Shown: piece after piece, positions 8,089 to 17,332 of the stretch
Layout: each line of letters opens with the position of its first letter
How positions within the stretch are numbered: position 1 is the stretch's first letter
DNA from: Rhizobiales bacterium Ga0077525
GTDB taxonomy: Bacteria; Pseudomonadota; Alphaproteobacteria; Rhizobiales; Xanthobacteraceae
Length of the DNA: 64,000 bases
Direction of reading: 5' to 3'
NCBI GenBank assembly: GCA_001464835.1
Contig: LNDS01000028.1
Coordinates: forward strand, 62,001-126,000
Program-made: the position numbers and the translations under genes
The notes under the pieces: generated by a model
Databases searched by the model: none
Told to the model about the DNA's origin: nothing
The model's input: only the letters and a program-made list of their open reading frames with translations

Positions 8089-9414
8089 TCACCAGCCGAT
8101 GGTTCGCGGCAGCCACAGCGCGAGCTGCGGGAAGGCGAAACACAGAACCAGCGCCAAGATCTGCATCAGCACGAATGGCATGACGCCGCGGTAGATGTCG
8201 CCGGTGGTGATTTCCGGCGGCGCCACGCCGCGCAGAAAAAACAGCGCCCAGCCGAAAGGCGGGGTGAGGAACGACGTCTGCAAATTCACGCAGATCAGGG
8301 TCGCCAGCCACACCATGTCGACCTTGGCGGCGATGAAGATCGGCAGGAACAGCGGCACGGCGATGTAGGAAATCTCGATCCACTCGATGAAGAAACCGAG
8401 AACGAAAATGATGAACATCAGGAACCAGATGTCGGCGTTGATGCCGCCCGGCAGGAAGGCGAAGAAATCCGATACCAGCCGTTCGCCTTCGAGGCCGCGG
8501 AACGCCAGCGCGAAGGCCTGCGCGCAGATCAGGATGAACATCATCATCGCGGTGATGCGGGTGGTGGCGTAGGTCGTCTCGCGCAAGACCTCCCACGACA
8601 TGCGGCCGCCGATGGTTGTCACGACGATGGCGCCGAGCGCGCCCATCGAAGCCGCCTCGGTCGGCGCGGCGATGCCGCCAATGATCGAGCCGAGCACTGC
8701 GCCGACCAGCGCCATTGGCGGTAACGCCACGCGCAGGATCTTGGTCCACAATTCGCGACGCGACACCAGATCGCGCTCCGCCTTCGGCACCGGCGGGACC
8801 ATGTCGGGGCGGAACATGCCGAGCGCCAGGATATAGATGACATAGATGCCGGCCAGCATCAGGCCGGGGATCATCGCCGCCGCGAACAGAGTGCCGACGG
8901 ATTCGTTCAGGATGTCGGCCAGCAGAATGAGGATGAGGCTCGGCGGAATGATCTGGCCCAATGTGCCCGAGGCGCAGATGACGCCGCAGGCAAGCCCCTT
9001 GTCATAGCCGCGTCGCAGCAGCGTCGGCAGCGTCAGTAGGCCGAGCGTGACGACCGTGGCGCCGACGATGCCCGTCGTCGCGCCCATGAAGATGCCGACG
9101 ACGATGATGCCTATACCTAACCCCCCGCGCAGATTGCCGGCGGCATGCGCGATCACCTCCATCAGGTCTTCGGCGAGCTTGGATTTCTCCAGCATCACGC
9201 CCATGAAGACGAACAGCGGCATGGCGATCAAAGTGTAGTTCGTCACCACGCCGAAGATACGGCTCGGCAGCAGGTTGAACAGCATCGGGCCGAAGCCGAT
9301 ATAGCCGAACACCAGACCGGTGGTCGCCAGCGTCAGAGCGACGGGAATGCCGGCCAGCAGCAGCACGAAGAAGCTGACCAGCATCAGGATGGCGTAAATT
9401 TCGGTTGCGGGCAT
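8089..9414 (-). CDS. dctM: TRAP transporter large permease subunit
   Basis: Polytopic membrane protein of 441 residues of the DctM family, with many hydrophobic segments and family motifs such as MPLFVFMGVML, GIVGATVVT and IIPPSLILIL. It is the channel-forming subunit of a sodium-driven TRAP importer. The start is ATG at 9414, overlapping the dctQ stop by one base (TGATG). A longer open frame to 9759 is out-of-frame dctQ and does not look like protein. The operon order is dctP-dctQ-dctM on the minus strand. Confidence 0.93.
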   Translation of the reverse strand: MPATEIYAILMLVSFFVLLLAGIPVALTLATTGLVFGYIGFGPMLFNLLPSRIFGVVTNYTLIAMPLFVFMGVMLEKSKLAEDLMEVIAHAAGNLRGGLGIGIIVVGIFMGATTGIVGATVVTLGLLTLPTLLRRGYDKGLACGVICASGTLGQIIPPSLILILLADILNESVGTLFAAAMIPGLMLAGIYVIYILALGMFRPDMVPPVPKAERDLVSRRELWTKILRVALPPMALVGAVLGSIIGGIAAPTEAASMGALGAIVVTTIGGRMSWEVLRETTYATTRITAMMMFILICAQAFALAFRGLEGERLVSDFFAFLPGGINADIWFLMFIIFVLGFFIEWIEISYIAVPLFLPIFIAAKVDMVWLATLICVNLQTSFLTPPFGWALFFLRGVAPPEITTGDIYRGVMPFVLMQILALVLCFAFPQLALWLPRTIGW

Positions 9415-9920
9415 CAGGACGCTTTCCGCCAGGCCAGGTAGAACTGGATCGCATGCGCGAGGTACTGCAGGAGCAGCACGGTGAAGCCGATGGGGATCAG
9501 CGCTTTGAGCAGATAGCGCGCCGGAATGCCGCCGGGATTGGCGGTGCCTTCGCCGATGCTCCAGGATTGCAGCACATAGGCGTAAGAGAGCTTGATGACG
9601 ATCAGGCAGATCGCCATGCCGAGCACCGCCGAGATGAACTCGACCAGATATTTCGTGCGCTGCGAATAGCTGGCGAACAGTACGTCGACGCGGACGTGTT
9701 CCTTGTGCACCAGCGCATACGACATGCCGAACAGGCAGATCGGCGACATCAGGTGCCACTCGAGCTCCTGCGACCAGACCGAACCTGTGTTGAATCCGTA
9801 GCGCAGCAGCACATTGCCGCCCATCACCAGCGCCAGCGCGAAAGACGTCCAGGCCGTGACGCGGCCGACGGCATCGACAAAGCGCTCGATGCCGCCGGCC
9901 AGCTTTTCCGCGTGCGTCAC
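9414..9920 (-). CDS. dctQ: TRAP transporter small permease subunit
   Basis: Membrane protein of 168 residues with four hydrophobic segments and the DctQ-type motif WSQELEWHLMSP near residue 50. It forms the membrane complex with DctM. The start is GTG at 9920, one base after the dctP stop; no ATG is available before the first transmembrane segment. Its stop overlaps the dctM start. Together with dctP and dctM this is a complete tripartite uptake system. Confidence 0.92.
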   Translation of the reverse strand: MTHAEKLAGGIERFVDAVGRVTAWTSFALALVMGGNVLLRYGFNTGSVWSQELEWHLMSPICLFGMSYALVHKEHVRVDVLFASYSQRTKYLVEFISAVLGMAICLIVIKLSYAYVLQSWSIGEGTANPGGIPARYLLKALIPIGFTVLLLQYLAHAIQFYLAWRKAS

Positions 9921-9921
9921 G

Positions 9922-11010
9922 TCAGTTCCTGCCGAGGATCTTGTCGTGATAGACTGCCTCGCTATAGCCCGACCATTGCTTGTACTTGGCCATGTAGGCG
10001 GTGAACGAGTCGTGCACCTTCTTGGTGACCGGGTCTTTTGCCACCGCTTCGTCCAAAATCTTGGTCGTGGCGGTGCGCAGCGCGGCGACGATGGCTTCCG
10101 GCAGCGGCTGGGCTATGACGCCCTGGTTCTTGATCAGGTCTTCCATCGCTTCGGCGTTGTTCTTTTGGCACCAGGCTTCGCTGATCGTGTTGCAGGCGGC
10201 GCAGGCGTTCTCCACCACCGCCTTGAGGTCGGCCGGCAGGCTTTCCCACTTGGCCTTGTTGATGATGAGTTCGCTTGCCGTGGCGGGTTCGTGCCAGCCG
10301 GTGGTGTAGTAGTATTTCGCCGCGCGGTGCAGGCCGAGCTGGCGGTCGAGGAACGGGCCGACGAATTCCGCGGCATCGATGACGCCGCGTTCCAGCGCCG
10401 GGAAGATTTCACCGGCGGGCAGCAGGCGGGTATCGACGCCGAGCGATTGATAGACGCGGCCGGCCAGTCCCGGAATGCGCATCTTGAGGCCTTTGAGGTC
10501 CTCGACCTTCTCGATCGGCTTCTTGAACCAGCCGGTCATCTGGACGCCGGTATTGCCGCAGACGAACGGCACCAGATTGAATTTGTCGTAGACCTCGCGC
10601 CACAACTGCAAGCCGCCGCCGTCATACATCCAGCCGTTATAGCCCTGGAAATTCAGGCCGAACGGAACGGCGGTGAAATACTGCGCGGCGAAGCTCTTGC
10701 CGGTCCAGAAATAGGAGTTGGCGTAGTTCATCTCGACGGTGCCGGCCGACACGGCGTCGAAGCCTTCCGCGGCCGGGATCAGTTCGCCGGCGCCGTAAAA
10801 TTGAATTTTCATCCGGCCGCCGGACATTTCCTCGATGCGCTTGCACAGATCCTTGGCGCTGCCGGGCCCGGTCGAATAGAACGCGGCGTTCGGCCCGTAG
10901 AAACTGGTCATTTTCCAGTTGTAGGTGGTCTGCGCTTGCACGACGGCAGGGGCGGCGATAGCCCCGGCCGCGCTGGCCAAGGCCAATTTCGTAAAATCGC
11001 GGCGTCGCAT
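9922..11010 (-). CDS. dctP: TRAP transporter substrate-binding protein (TakP-like)
   Basis: Periplasmic receptor of 362 residues with a Tat-type signal (MRRRDFTKLAL...AVVQAQ), so it is probably exported folded. The mature part resembles the branch of DctP proteins that bind 2-oxo acids or other monocarboxylates (TakP type): YNWKMTSFYG at the mature N-terminus, VPFGLN, GNTGVQMTGWF and LKMRIPGLAGRV, the last holding the Arg that usually pairs with the ligand carboxylate. The exact ligand cannot be read from the sequence. It is the first gene of dctPQM; the promoter should be in 11011-11182. Confidence 0.9.
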   Translation of the reverse strand: MRRRDFTKLALASAAGAIAAPAVVQAQTTYNWKMTSFYGPNAAFYSTGPGSAKDLCKRIEEMSGGRMKIQFYGAGELIPAAEGFDAVSAGTVEMNYANSYFWTGKSFAAQYFTAVPFGLNFQGYNGWMYDGGGLQLWREVYDKFNLVPFVCGNTGVQMTGWFKKPIEKVEDLKGLKMRIPGLAGRVYQSLGVDTRLLPAGEIFPALERGVIDAAEFVGPFLDRQLGLHRAAKYYYTTGWHEPATASELIINKAKWESLPADLKAVVENACAACNTISEAWCQKNNAEAMEDLIKNQGVIAQPLPEAIVAALRTATTKILDEAVAKDPVTKKVHDSFTAYMAKYKQWSGYSEAVYHDKILGRN

Positions 11011-11182
11011 TGTTATCGCTCCTGTTTCCGTTACGTGCGCGTAAGGAGCAAGCGACGTGCCATCCTGCTTTAGGTCGTTGTATTTGCCTATCGCGCGGGC
11101 GCACCGCCGCGCGCCCGCCGGATCGCCGTATTATGCGGCAGTCATTGCCTATTTTATAGGCATTTCCGGCGCGATAGTGGCG

Positions 11183-11800
11183 TTATGGCTCGACGAAGGC
11201 GAGCTTGACGTCCGGCGGCGGCAGCATTCGGAAGACATTGAGCGTCATCGAGATCATCGCATAATAGCCGAGGATGCCGACCAGTTCGACAGTGGCGGCG
11301 TTGCCGAGAATATCCTGCACGCGCTTGTAGGTGCGGTCGCCGACCCGGCGCTTCTTGTAAAGCTCGGCGATGAAATCGTAGATGGCGCGCTCGTCCTTCG
11401 GCGCCGACTTCGGAACGCGGCCGGCGCGCAGGTCCTGGATGGTCTTCGGCTTGACGCCGGCCGCCAGCGCCGGCGGCTCATGGGCGAACCACTCGTATTG
11501 CGCGCGCCAGAGCCGCGCCGTGCACAAAATCGCGAATTCCGACAGGCGCGGCGGCACGCCGGTCTGGTAGCGGCAATGGCCGCCGAGCGCCTGCGCCAGA
11601 TGGCCGAATTCCGGCGCGTGCATCCAGGCGGCGAACGGGCCGCGCGGGGCGATCGATTGGCCGCGCGGGCCGGAGCGGATCGCGTCCATCAGCGCGCGCT
11701 GCGCGCTCGTCAACTCGGCTTCTTCAGGGACGGCGAGGCGTGGCGCGAGACGCTTGATAGGTTGACGTTTGGCGGGCAGCCGCTTGGCAGGCATTGGCAT
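11183..11800 (-). CDS. Carboxymuconolactone decarboxylase-like protein
   Basis: Protein of 205 residues with the all-helical CMD/AhpD-like fold, recognised from RLSEFAILCTARLW, AQYEWFAHEP and, later, TVELVGILGYYAMI. The CxxC redox pair of AhpD peroxidase partners is absent, so it is not AhpD; a decarboxylase or unrelated CMD-fold enzyme is more likely. The N-terminal 25 residues are Lys/Arg/Pro-rich and probably disordered. It stands alone on the minus strand, 172 bases upstream of dctP; no pathway partner is next to it. Substrate unknown. Confidence 0.75.
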   Translation of the reverse strand: MPMPAKRLPAKRQPIKRLAPRLAVPEEAELTSAQRALMDAIRSGPRGQSIAPRGPFAAWMHAPEFGHLAQALGGHCRYQTGVPPRLSEFAILCTARLWRAQYEWFAHEPPALAAGVKPKTIQDLRAGRVPKSAPKDERAIYDFIAELYKKRRVGDRTYKRVQDILGNAATVELVGILGYYAMISMTLNVFRMLPPPDVKLAFVEP

Positions 11801-11903
11801 TCCTTGGTCGAGGCGGAGGGCGCGCGAGGGCGCGAAGGCGGGGAGTGCCGACTATAGCCGAACCGGATGCAAAAACGATGGGGAACGCCAGCGGCCCGTC
11901 GCG

Positions 11904-12272
11904 CTATTGAGCGACGGCGGTGACCTGGGCGAGGCCACGGGCATGCATGCGCATTTCCGCGGCGGCGGCATAGGACAGATCGATGACGCGGCCCTTGATG
12001 AAGGGCCCGCGATCGTTGACGCGAACGGTCACGCTTCGTTTGGTTTTGACATCGGTGACCACGACGCGGGTGCCGAAGGGCAGCGTGCGGTGCGCGGCGG
12101 TGAATTTCGTCTCGTCATATTTTTCGCCGCTGGCGGTCTTGCCGGAATAATTCTTGGCGTAATACGAAGCGATGCCGGTGAAGGTCTTCGAGTCTTGCGC
12201 CACGGCCGGGCCGGCGGCGCCGATCAAGGCCAAACCGGCCAGCAAAAAACCGCGCGTTAAATTCGTCCGCAT
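11904..12272 (-). CDS. rlpA: RlpA-like septal ring lytic transglycosylase domain protein
   Basis: Small exported protein of 122 residues: signal peptide to about residue 25 (AVAQD), then one double-psi beta-barrel domain. The family motifs ASYYAKNYSGKTASGE, HRTLPFGTRV and VNDRGPF are present; the Asp of VNDRGP is the catalytic-type residue in RlpA. It lacks the SPOR domain found in longer RlpA proteins, so targeting to septal naked glycan strands is uncertain. It is a stand-alone minus-strand gene, closely followed by the CMD-like gene. Confidence 0.87.
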   Translation of the reverse strand: MRTNLTRGFLLAGLALIGAAGPAVAQDSKTFTGIASYYAKNYSGKTASGEKYDETKFTAAHRTLPFGTRVVVTDVKTKRSVTVRVNDRGPFIKGRVIDLSYAAAAEMRMHARGLAQVTAVAQ

Positions 12273-12331
12273 CTCAAATCTCCGGTGGTCCGCATGCGTA
12301 TAGCGCGCCGCTTACGGAAACGCTGTGGCAA

Positions 12332-12367
12332 AAAGACGAAAGGGCCCACCTGAAGCGGCGGGCCCTT
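12332..12367 (-). terminator. Rho-independent terminator
   Basis: Inverted repeat AAGGGCCC (12340-12347) and GGGCCCTT (12360-12367) with two further pairs inside. Read on the minus strand the stem is followed by TCGTCTTTTT, so it ends transcription coming from the iron permease gene at 12464-12948. Confidence 0.75.
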
Positions 12368-12463
12368 GTTCATTTCCCCGCGGAAGTTGCAGTCGGCAAC
12401 GGCCGCGCCGCCGTCGCTGACAGGCAACGGCGTCCGGGAACAATGGTTCCATCGGAGGTGAAC

Positions 12464-12948
12464 TTATGCTTTGGCCGTCTTGCGCGGCGTCTTGGCGGCG
12501 TGGGCGGCGGCGCGCCGTTTGCCGCCCTTGCTGCGGCGTTCTTCGAGGTGATCCAGCATGGCCTCGGCGCGGGCGCGGCACTGGCTATGCAGCGCTTCCA
12601 GTTCCTCGTCGCTGAGATCCTCGATCGAGGCGAATCTGTCTTCCGCGCGCAACTTGATCTGCATCGAAAGCATGTCGCGGTTCTGCGTGTTCTGGATGAG
12701 AAACACCATGAGGAACGCGTGACAATGGTGGTGCCGGTGTTGATCACCAGTTGCCAGGTGTCGCTGAAATTGAAAAGCGGCCCGGTCACGACCCAGACGA
12801 TGACGACGGCGAGAGCCAGCAGGAACGCAGTCGGGTGGCCGGTCCAGGAGGCCGTCTTTTGCGCGAAGGAGGAGAACTTTGCGGTGAGGGGATTCCTGGC
12901 GCCATTGACTGTCGGCGGGCAACTGAGTGTCTCGGATTTTTTCGTCAT
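12464..12948 (-). pseudogene. Low-affinity iron permease family gene with frameshift
   Basis: Two overlapping minus-strand frames together spell one protein of the low-affinity iron permease type. The first frame from ATG 12948 covers [18 protein letters not shown], a transmembrane segment and NTGTTIVT. The second frame continues with [14 protein letters not shown] and a helical tail with [11 protein letters not shown], ending in a Lys/Ala-rich tail. The break is near 12718-12722 (on the minus strand ATTGTCACGCGTTCC, where the family has Val-Thr followed directly by Phe), which fits two extra bases. It is either a pseudogene or a sequencing error. A GGTGGGATGA stretch precedes the ATG. If repaired the protein would be about 160 residues. 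Confidence 0.65.
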
Positions 12949-13059
12949 TCATCCCACCGGGCTTTGGTTAAACGACTTTGCGTGACAAAATGTCACGGAC
13001 GCGCATCAACGTCCGGCGCTGCGCGGTGGTTCCCGCAGCGTCATAACCGGCGCGTTACT

Positions 13060-15720
13060 TTACCTGGAATTCGGCAGCTTCTGCTTGAAGCGTCCGATGG
13101 TCGCCCACGGGTCCTTGCGCTGGCGTTTCAGCCGCGCCGGCAGGTTGAGCACGGTAAACTGGTCGGCGCTTTTTAGTTTGCCAAGCTCCGACCATTCGAT
13201 CGGCACCGATACGGCGGCGCCGGGCCGCGCGCGCGTCGAGTAGGGGGCGACCGCGGTCGCATCGCGGCTGTTGCGCAGGTAGTCGATGAAGATGCGCTTG
13301 TTGCGTTTGGCCTTGGTGGCGGTGGCGACATAGAGGTCGGGATCGTCGGCGGCCATCGCGCCGGCCAGCGCCTGGGCGAAAGTCTTGGCCTCAGCCCACG
13401 GCGTCGGCGCAATAGGTAGAACGACATGCAGGCCCTTGCCGCCGGAAGTTTTCAGAAAACTTTTCAGTTCTAGTTCTTCGAGCCTTGCGCGGACATCGCG
13501 CGCGGCGGCGACGACATCTTTCCATCCGGTGCCGGGCCCGGGATCGAGATCGAAGACGAGGCGGTCGGCATTGCCGAGACTATCAGCGGTGGTGCCGCGG
13601 GTATGAAATTCCAGCACACCGGCCTGCACCAACGACAATAGACCGTCGAGATCGTCGATGGAGATGATCTTGTCGCCCTTTTCGGCGACGAGATGGAGGT
13701 GATCGGTCTTGATGCCGGCGGCGGCGTGCTTCTGAAAGAAGCATTGCCCGGCGGCGCCTTCCGGGCAACGCAGCAGCGAGATCGGGCGGCCGGCGATATG
13801 CGGCGCCATCCATTTCCACACCGCGCTGTAGTATTCGGCGAGATCGCGTTTGGTGACGCCGGCGTCTTCCCAATAGACGCGGTCCGGATGCGTGAGCGTG
13901 ATGGCCCCGACAGTCACCTTTGCGTTTTTCCCATTGGTGTTTTTCTTGGCCGTGTTTGTCGTGACCGGCGCGCTGCGCTTTTTCACCGTCGCGGATGTGT
14001 TGGCGGCTGCTGCGACAGCCACCTTGTCCGGTATTTCGTGCACGACTTCATTCGCCTTCTTGTCCTCGCGCAGACCCTGGAATGAGGCGTGCCTTATGCG
14101 GTCGCCATGGGTCCAGCCGTGGAAATCGACTTCCGCGACCAGCTTCGGTTCGACCCAGACCGGGCCGCGCCGGCCGCGTTCTTCCGCCGGCACCGCGTCG
14201 AATGGCGTGCGGGCGCGCTTGAGCGCATTGAGCTTGCGATAGATTTCGCGCGCGCTTGTCTGGGTGAAGCCGGTGCCGGTGCGGCCGGCATAGCGCAGCT
14301 TTCCCTTGTCGAACACGCCGAGCACCAGCGCGCCGACGGCGCGGGCATCGTTGGTTGCCGGTACATAACCCGCAATGACGAATTCCTGCCGGTCGGTGCA
14401 TTTTGTCTTGAGCCAGTCATGGCCGCGGCCGGAACGGTACGGCGCATCGCTGCGCTTGGAGATAATGCCTTCGAGATGCATGCGGCAGGCATGTTTGAGC
14501 AGTATGGAGCCAGTCTCGTCGATCGATTCGCTCAGCCGGATCGCGCCGCCGTCCGGTGCGTTCTTGAGAAGCGCGGCAAGGGCGTCCTTGCGTTCCAGCA
14601 AAGGCTGCTTACGCAAATCCACGCCATTGAAGTGCATGAGATCGAACACATAGAACACCAACCGGTCCTGCCGGCCGGAGGTCAATTCCTGTTGCAGCAG
14701 GGAAAAGCTCGACACGCCGTTCGGATCATCGACAACAAGTTCGCCATCGATCAAGGCCTGATCGGCTTTCAACGCCGCCACCGCCTTGGCGATTGCCGGA
14801 AACTTCCGGCTCCAGTCCAGCCCGTTGCGGGTCAGCAGATTGACCTTGCCGCCGTCGAGCCGTGCTTGCAGCCGGTAGCCGTCGAATTTGATTTCGTGAA
14901 TCCAGTTGTCGCTGTCGGGCGCCTTGTCGGCGAGCGTGGCAAGGCACGGTTTGACGAAGTCGGGCAGGGGGGCGCCGGCAACCGGCGAGACCTTGCGCAA
15001 TGATCTGACCGCCGCCGCCTGGGTGCGTTTGCCGCGGACTTTATTGACCAGCTTCTTGGCCGCTACTTTTAGCTTCTTGGCGGCAGTCTTCATGACTGTC
15101 TTCTTGGCAGCGGTCTTCTTGGCGGCCGCTTTTTTCAGGGCCGGCTTTTTCACGCCTGCGGTGATCTCGTCCATGTCGCGGCCGGTCTTCACCGAAAGCG
15201 GCAACTCCTCGAGAATATCCTTATCGCGGGCGGTGCGCGCTTCCTCGTCATCGGATTTGATCAGCAACCAGTTCTCGCGCTTCTCGCCGGGACGTTTATG
15301 CAGGCGAACGAGATGCCAGAGCCCGCGTAGTTTCTCGCCTTCGATGAAGAAAGAGAGGTGGCCTTTCTTCAAGCCCTTGTGGGCGTCGTGCTCTGGCGTC
15401 CAGGTGCCGCGGTCCCACACCATCACGGTGCCGCCGCCATACTCGCCTTTCGGTATCGTTCCTTCAAAGGTGTTGTAGTCGATCGGATGGTCTTCAACCG
15501 CGACCGCGAGGCGCTTTTCGCCCGGCACCAGGCTAGGGCCGCGCGTCACCGCCCAGCTTTTCATGACGCCGTCGAGTTCCAGGCGCAGATCGTAATGCAG
15601 ACGCGTCGCCGCATGCTTCTGCATGACAAAAGCGCGGCCTTTCCTGGATGCGAGCTTGCCCTTCGGCTCGGCGGTGACGCCGAACCGACGTTTGGCGTTG
15701 TAGGTTTTCAGCTCAGCCAT
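13060..15720 (-). CDS. ligD: ATP-dependent DNA ligase D, three-domain NHEJ enzyme
   Basis: Protein of 886 residues, full length for Gram-negative LigD. Order: 3'-phosphoesterase domain (1 to about 185, with HYDLRLELDG and DHPIDYNTFEG), an Ala/Lys-rich linker (about 190-245), ATP-dependent ligase domain (about 250-550, with the adenylated Lys 278 in EIKFDGYR), a second Thr/Lys-rich linker, and the primase/polymerase domain (about 600-886, with the metal-binding motif FDLDPG). It repairs double-strand breaks with Ku, whose gene is 33 bases upstream on the same strand. The short gap suggests one ku-ligD transcript from the EcfG-type promoter before ku. Confidence 0.96.
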   Translation of the reverse strand: MAELKTYNAKRRFGVTAEPKGKLASRKGRAFVMQKHAATRLHYDLRLELDGVMKSWAVTRGPSLVPGEKRLAVAVEDHPIDYNTFEGTIPKGEYGGGTVMVWDRGTWTPEHDAHKGLKKGHLSFFIEGEKLRGLWHLVRLHKRPGEKRENWLLIKSDDEEARTARDKDILEELPLSVKTGRDMDEITAGVKKPALKKAAAKKTAAKKTVMKTAAKKLKVAAKKLVNKVRGKRTQAAAVRSLRKVSPVAGAPLPDFVKPCLATLADKAPDSDNWIHEIKFDGYRLQARLDGGKVNLLTRNGLDWSRKFPAIAKAVAALKADQALIDGELVVDDPNGVSSFSLLQQELTSGRQDRLVFYVFDLMHFNGVDLRKQPLLERKDALAALLKNAPDGGAIRLSESIDETGSILLKHACRMHLEGIISKRSDAPYRSGRGHDWLKTKCTDRQEFVIAGYVPATNDARAVGALVLGVFDKGKLRYAGRTGTGFTQTSAREIYRKLNALKRARTPFDAVPAEERGRRGPVWVEPKLVAEVDFHGWTHGDRIRHASFQGLREDKKANEVVHEIPDKVAVAAAANTSATVKKRSAPVTTNTAKKNTNGKNAKVTVGAITLTHPDRVYWEDAGVTKRDLAEYYSAVWKWMAPHIAGRPISLLRCPEGAAGQCFFQKHAAAGIKTDHLHLVAEKGDKIISIDDLDGLLSLVQAGVLEFHTRGTTADSLGNADRLVFDLDPGPGTGWKDVVAAARDVRARLEELELKSFLKTSGGKGLHVVLPIAPTPWAEAKTFAQALAGAMAADDPDLYVATATKAKRNKRIFIDYLRNSRDATAVAPYSTRARPGAAVSVPIEWSELGKLKSADQFTVLNLPARLKRQRKDPWATIGRFKQKLPNSR

Positions 15721-15753
15721 CGTTGAAGCCTGCCCGTCAGTATCGCGCCATCT

Positions 15754-16653
15754 CTAGCTAGCCTTACGCACCTTGTGACGAGCGGGTGCGCGCTTGGCCG
15801 AGGCCTTGCGCGCGGCGGGCGCCTTGCGCCGGCCGCCTTTGGCGGCCGATTTGGCCGGCGCCTTGCTCTCCGATTTGCCCTCGCCCTTTGCGCTGCGGCG
15901 CAGCGCGTCCATCAGGTTGACGACATTGCTCGGCCTGGATTCGGACGGGGCCTGGATCGTGCGGCCGGCGGCTTTGGCTTTGACCAATTCCTTCAACGCG
16001 GTCTCATAACGGTCCTCGAATTTGGCCGGATCGAACTTCCCTTTCTTGGACTCGAGGATGTGCGTCGCCAGCTTGAGCATATCGGCCGGCACCTTGGTCG
16101 AAGGAATGTCGTCGAAATAGGCGTTCTCGTCGCGCACTTCGTTCTTGTAGCGCAATGTCGTGGCCAAAAGACCCTTGCCGCGCGGCCGCAACAGCAACAG
16201 CCGTTCGCGGCGGTAGACGACGACGCGGGCGAGGCCGGCAAGGTCTTCTTTGCGCATGGCTTCGCGGATGACGGCGAAGGCCTCCTGCGCCACGTCGTCC
16301 TGCGGCACGATGTAATACGATTCATCCAGATAAATGCGGTCGACGTCCTCCATCGGGACGAACTCGTCGATGTCGATGGTGTGCGTGCTCTCCAGTGCGA
16401 CATTGTCCAGTTCATCGTCCTCGAGCAGAACGTATTCACCTTTTTCCACTTCGTAGCCCTTGACGCGGTCTTCGGATTCGACCGGGTCGCCAGTCTCGGC
16501 ATCGACCACTTCGTTGCGGATGCGGTTGCCGGTCGTTTTGTTGATGATGTTGAAGCGGATGCGCTGGCTGGTCGAGGTTGCCGGGTACATCGCCACCCCG
16601 CACGACACCAGCGACAGTTTCAGGAAGCCCTTCCAATTCGGTCGCGGCGCCAT
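15754..16653 (-). CDS. ku: Ku protein, DNA end-binding NHEJ factor
   Basis: Ku homologue of 299 residues with the bacterial Ku core (RPNWKGFLKLSLVSCGV at the N-terminus, VEKGEYVLLEDDEL and TIDIDEFVP in the middle). After about residue 245 it has a strongly basic Lys/Ala/Arg tail, typical of extended Ku C-termini that bind DNA. Ku holds broken ends and recruits LigD, encoded directly downstream. An EcfG-like promoter (GGAAC, 17 bases, TGTT) lies 36-61 bases upstream of the ATG, which would place end joining under the general stress response encoded next door. Confidence 0.95.
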   Translation of the reverse strand: MAPRPNWKGFLKLSLVSCGVAMYPATSTSQRIRFNIINKTTGNRIRNEVVDAETGDPVESEDRVKGYEVEKGEYVLLEDDELDNVALESTHTIDIDEFVPMEDVDRIYLDESYYIVPQDDVAQEAFAVIREAMRKEDLAGLARVVVYRRERLLLLRPRGKGLLATTLRYKNEVRDENAYFDDIPSTKVPADMLKLATHILESKKGKFDPAKFEDRYETALKELVKAKAAGRTIQAPSESRPSNVVNLMDALRRSAKGEGKSESKAPAKSAAKGGRRKAPAARKASAKRAPARHKVRKAS

Positions 16654-16688
16654 GGCGTTACTCCGTTACAGACATCGTCAGTGTGGTG

Positions 16689-16714
16689 AACACGTGGGCG
16701 CGCAAGCCGGTTCC
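16689..16714 (-). promoter_or_regulatory. EcfG-type promoter before ku
   Basis: On the minus strand GGAAC (16714-16710) is separated by 17 bases from TGTT (16692-16689). This matches the alphaproteobacterial general stress sigma pattern GGAAC-N16/17-cGTT except for the first -10 base. Start of transcription would fall near 16680, about 30 bases before the ku ATG. Confidence 0.6.
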
Positions 16715-16725
16715 TGCGGGCCAAA

Positions 16726-16756
16726 TACAAAACCCCGCAAGGTTTCCCGTGCGGGG
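16726..16756 (-). terminator. Rho-independent terminator after ecfG
   Basis: Stem CCCCGCA (16733-16739) and TGCGGGG (16750-16756). Read on the minus strand it is followed by TTTTGTATTT. It lies 28 bases after the ecfG stop and separates nepR-ecfG from the ku promoter. Confidence 0.8.
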
Positions 16757-16783
16757 CGTTGTAGTGAACTCATGGCAAGCGAA

Positions 16784-17332
16784 CTATTCCCCGCCGCCGG
16801 CCAGAACCGCGCGGGTCTGCTCGTCCGGGCCGAAATCCTCCGCGCTGTGCACGTTGAGAATTTCCGCCAGTCTCGTGCGGGCGCGGTTGACGCGCGACTT
16901 GATGGTGCCGACCGCGCAGCCGCAGATATTGGCGGCTTCTTCGTAGGAGAAGCCGGAGGCGCCGACCAGGATGAGCGCTTCGCGCTGATCCGAGGGAAGG
17001 TGGCTCAGCGCTTCGCGGAATTCGGCGAACTCGACGTGGCCGTGCTGCTCGGGCTGCGACTTCAGACTGTCGGCATAGTGCCCGTCGCTGTCTTCGACCT
17101 CGCGGCGGCGCTTGCGATATTCGGAGCGGAAATGATTACGCAGAATAGTGAAAAGCCAGGCCGACATGTTCGTTCCGGGCTGGAACGAGTCGATATTGGC
17201 GATGGCGCGCAACATAGTTTCCTGGACCAAATCGTCGGCGCGATCGACATTCCCGCACAGCGAGATGGCGAAGGCGCGGAGGCTGGGCACCGCGGCAAGA
17301 ATGGATTTTCGGACCGTGTCGTCCATGGCCAT
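16784..17332 (-). CDS. ecfG: ECF sigma factor EcfG of the general stress response
   Basis: Sigma factor of 182 residues with sigma region 2 (DDLVQETMLRAIANIDSF, about residues 33-50) and region 4 (LPSDQREALILVGASGFSYEEAA, abbreviated here by its ends, about residues 112-135, then GTIKSRVNRAR). Its genetic context next to nepR and phyR identifies it as EcfG. It directs RNA polymerase to GGAAC/GTT promoters; NepR holds it inactive until phosphorylated PhyR captures NepR. The ATG overlaps the nepR stop by one base (TAATG), so the two are made together. Confidence 0.94.
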   Translation of the reverse strand: MAMDDTVRKSILAAVPSLRAFAISLCGNVDRADDLVQETMLRAIANIDSFQPGTNMSAWLFTILRNHFRSEYRKRRREVEDSDGHYADSLKSQPEQHGHVEFAEFREALSHLPSDQREALILVGASGFSYEEAANICGCAVGTIKSRVNRARTRLAEILNVHSAEDFGPDEQTRAVLAGGGE

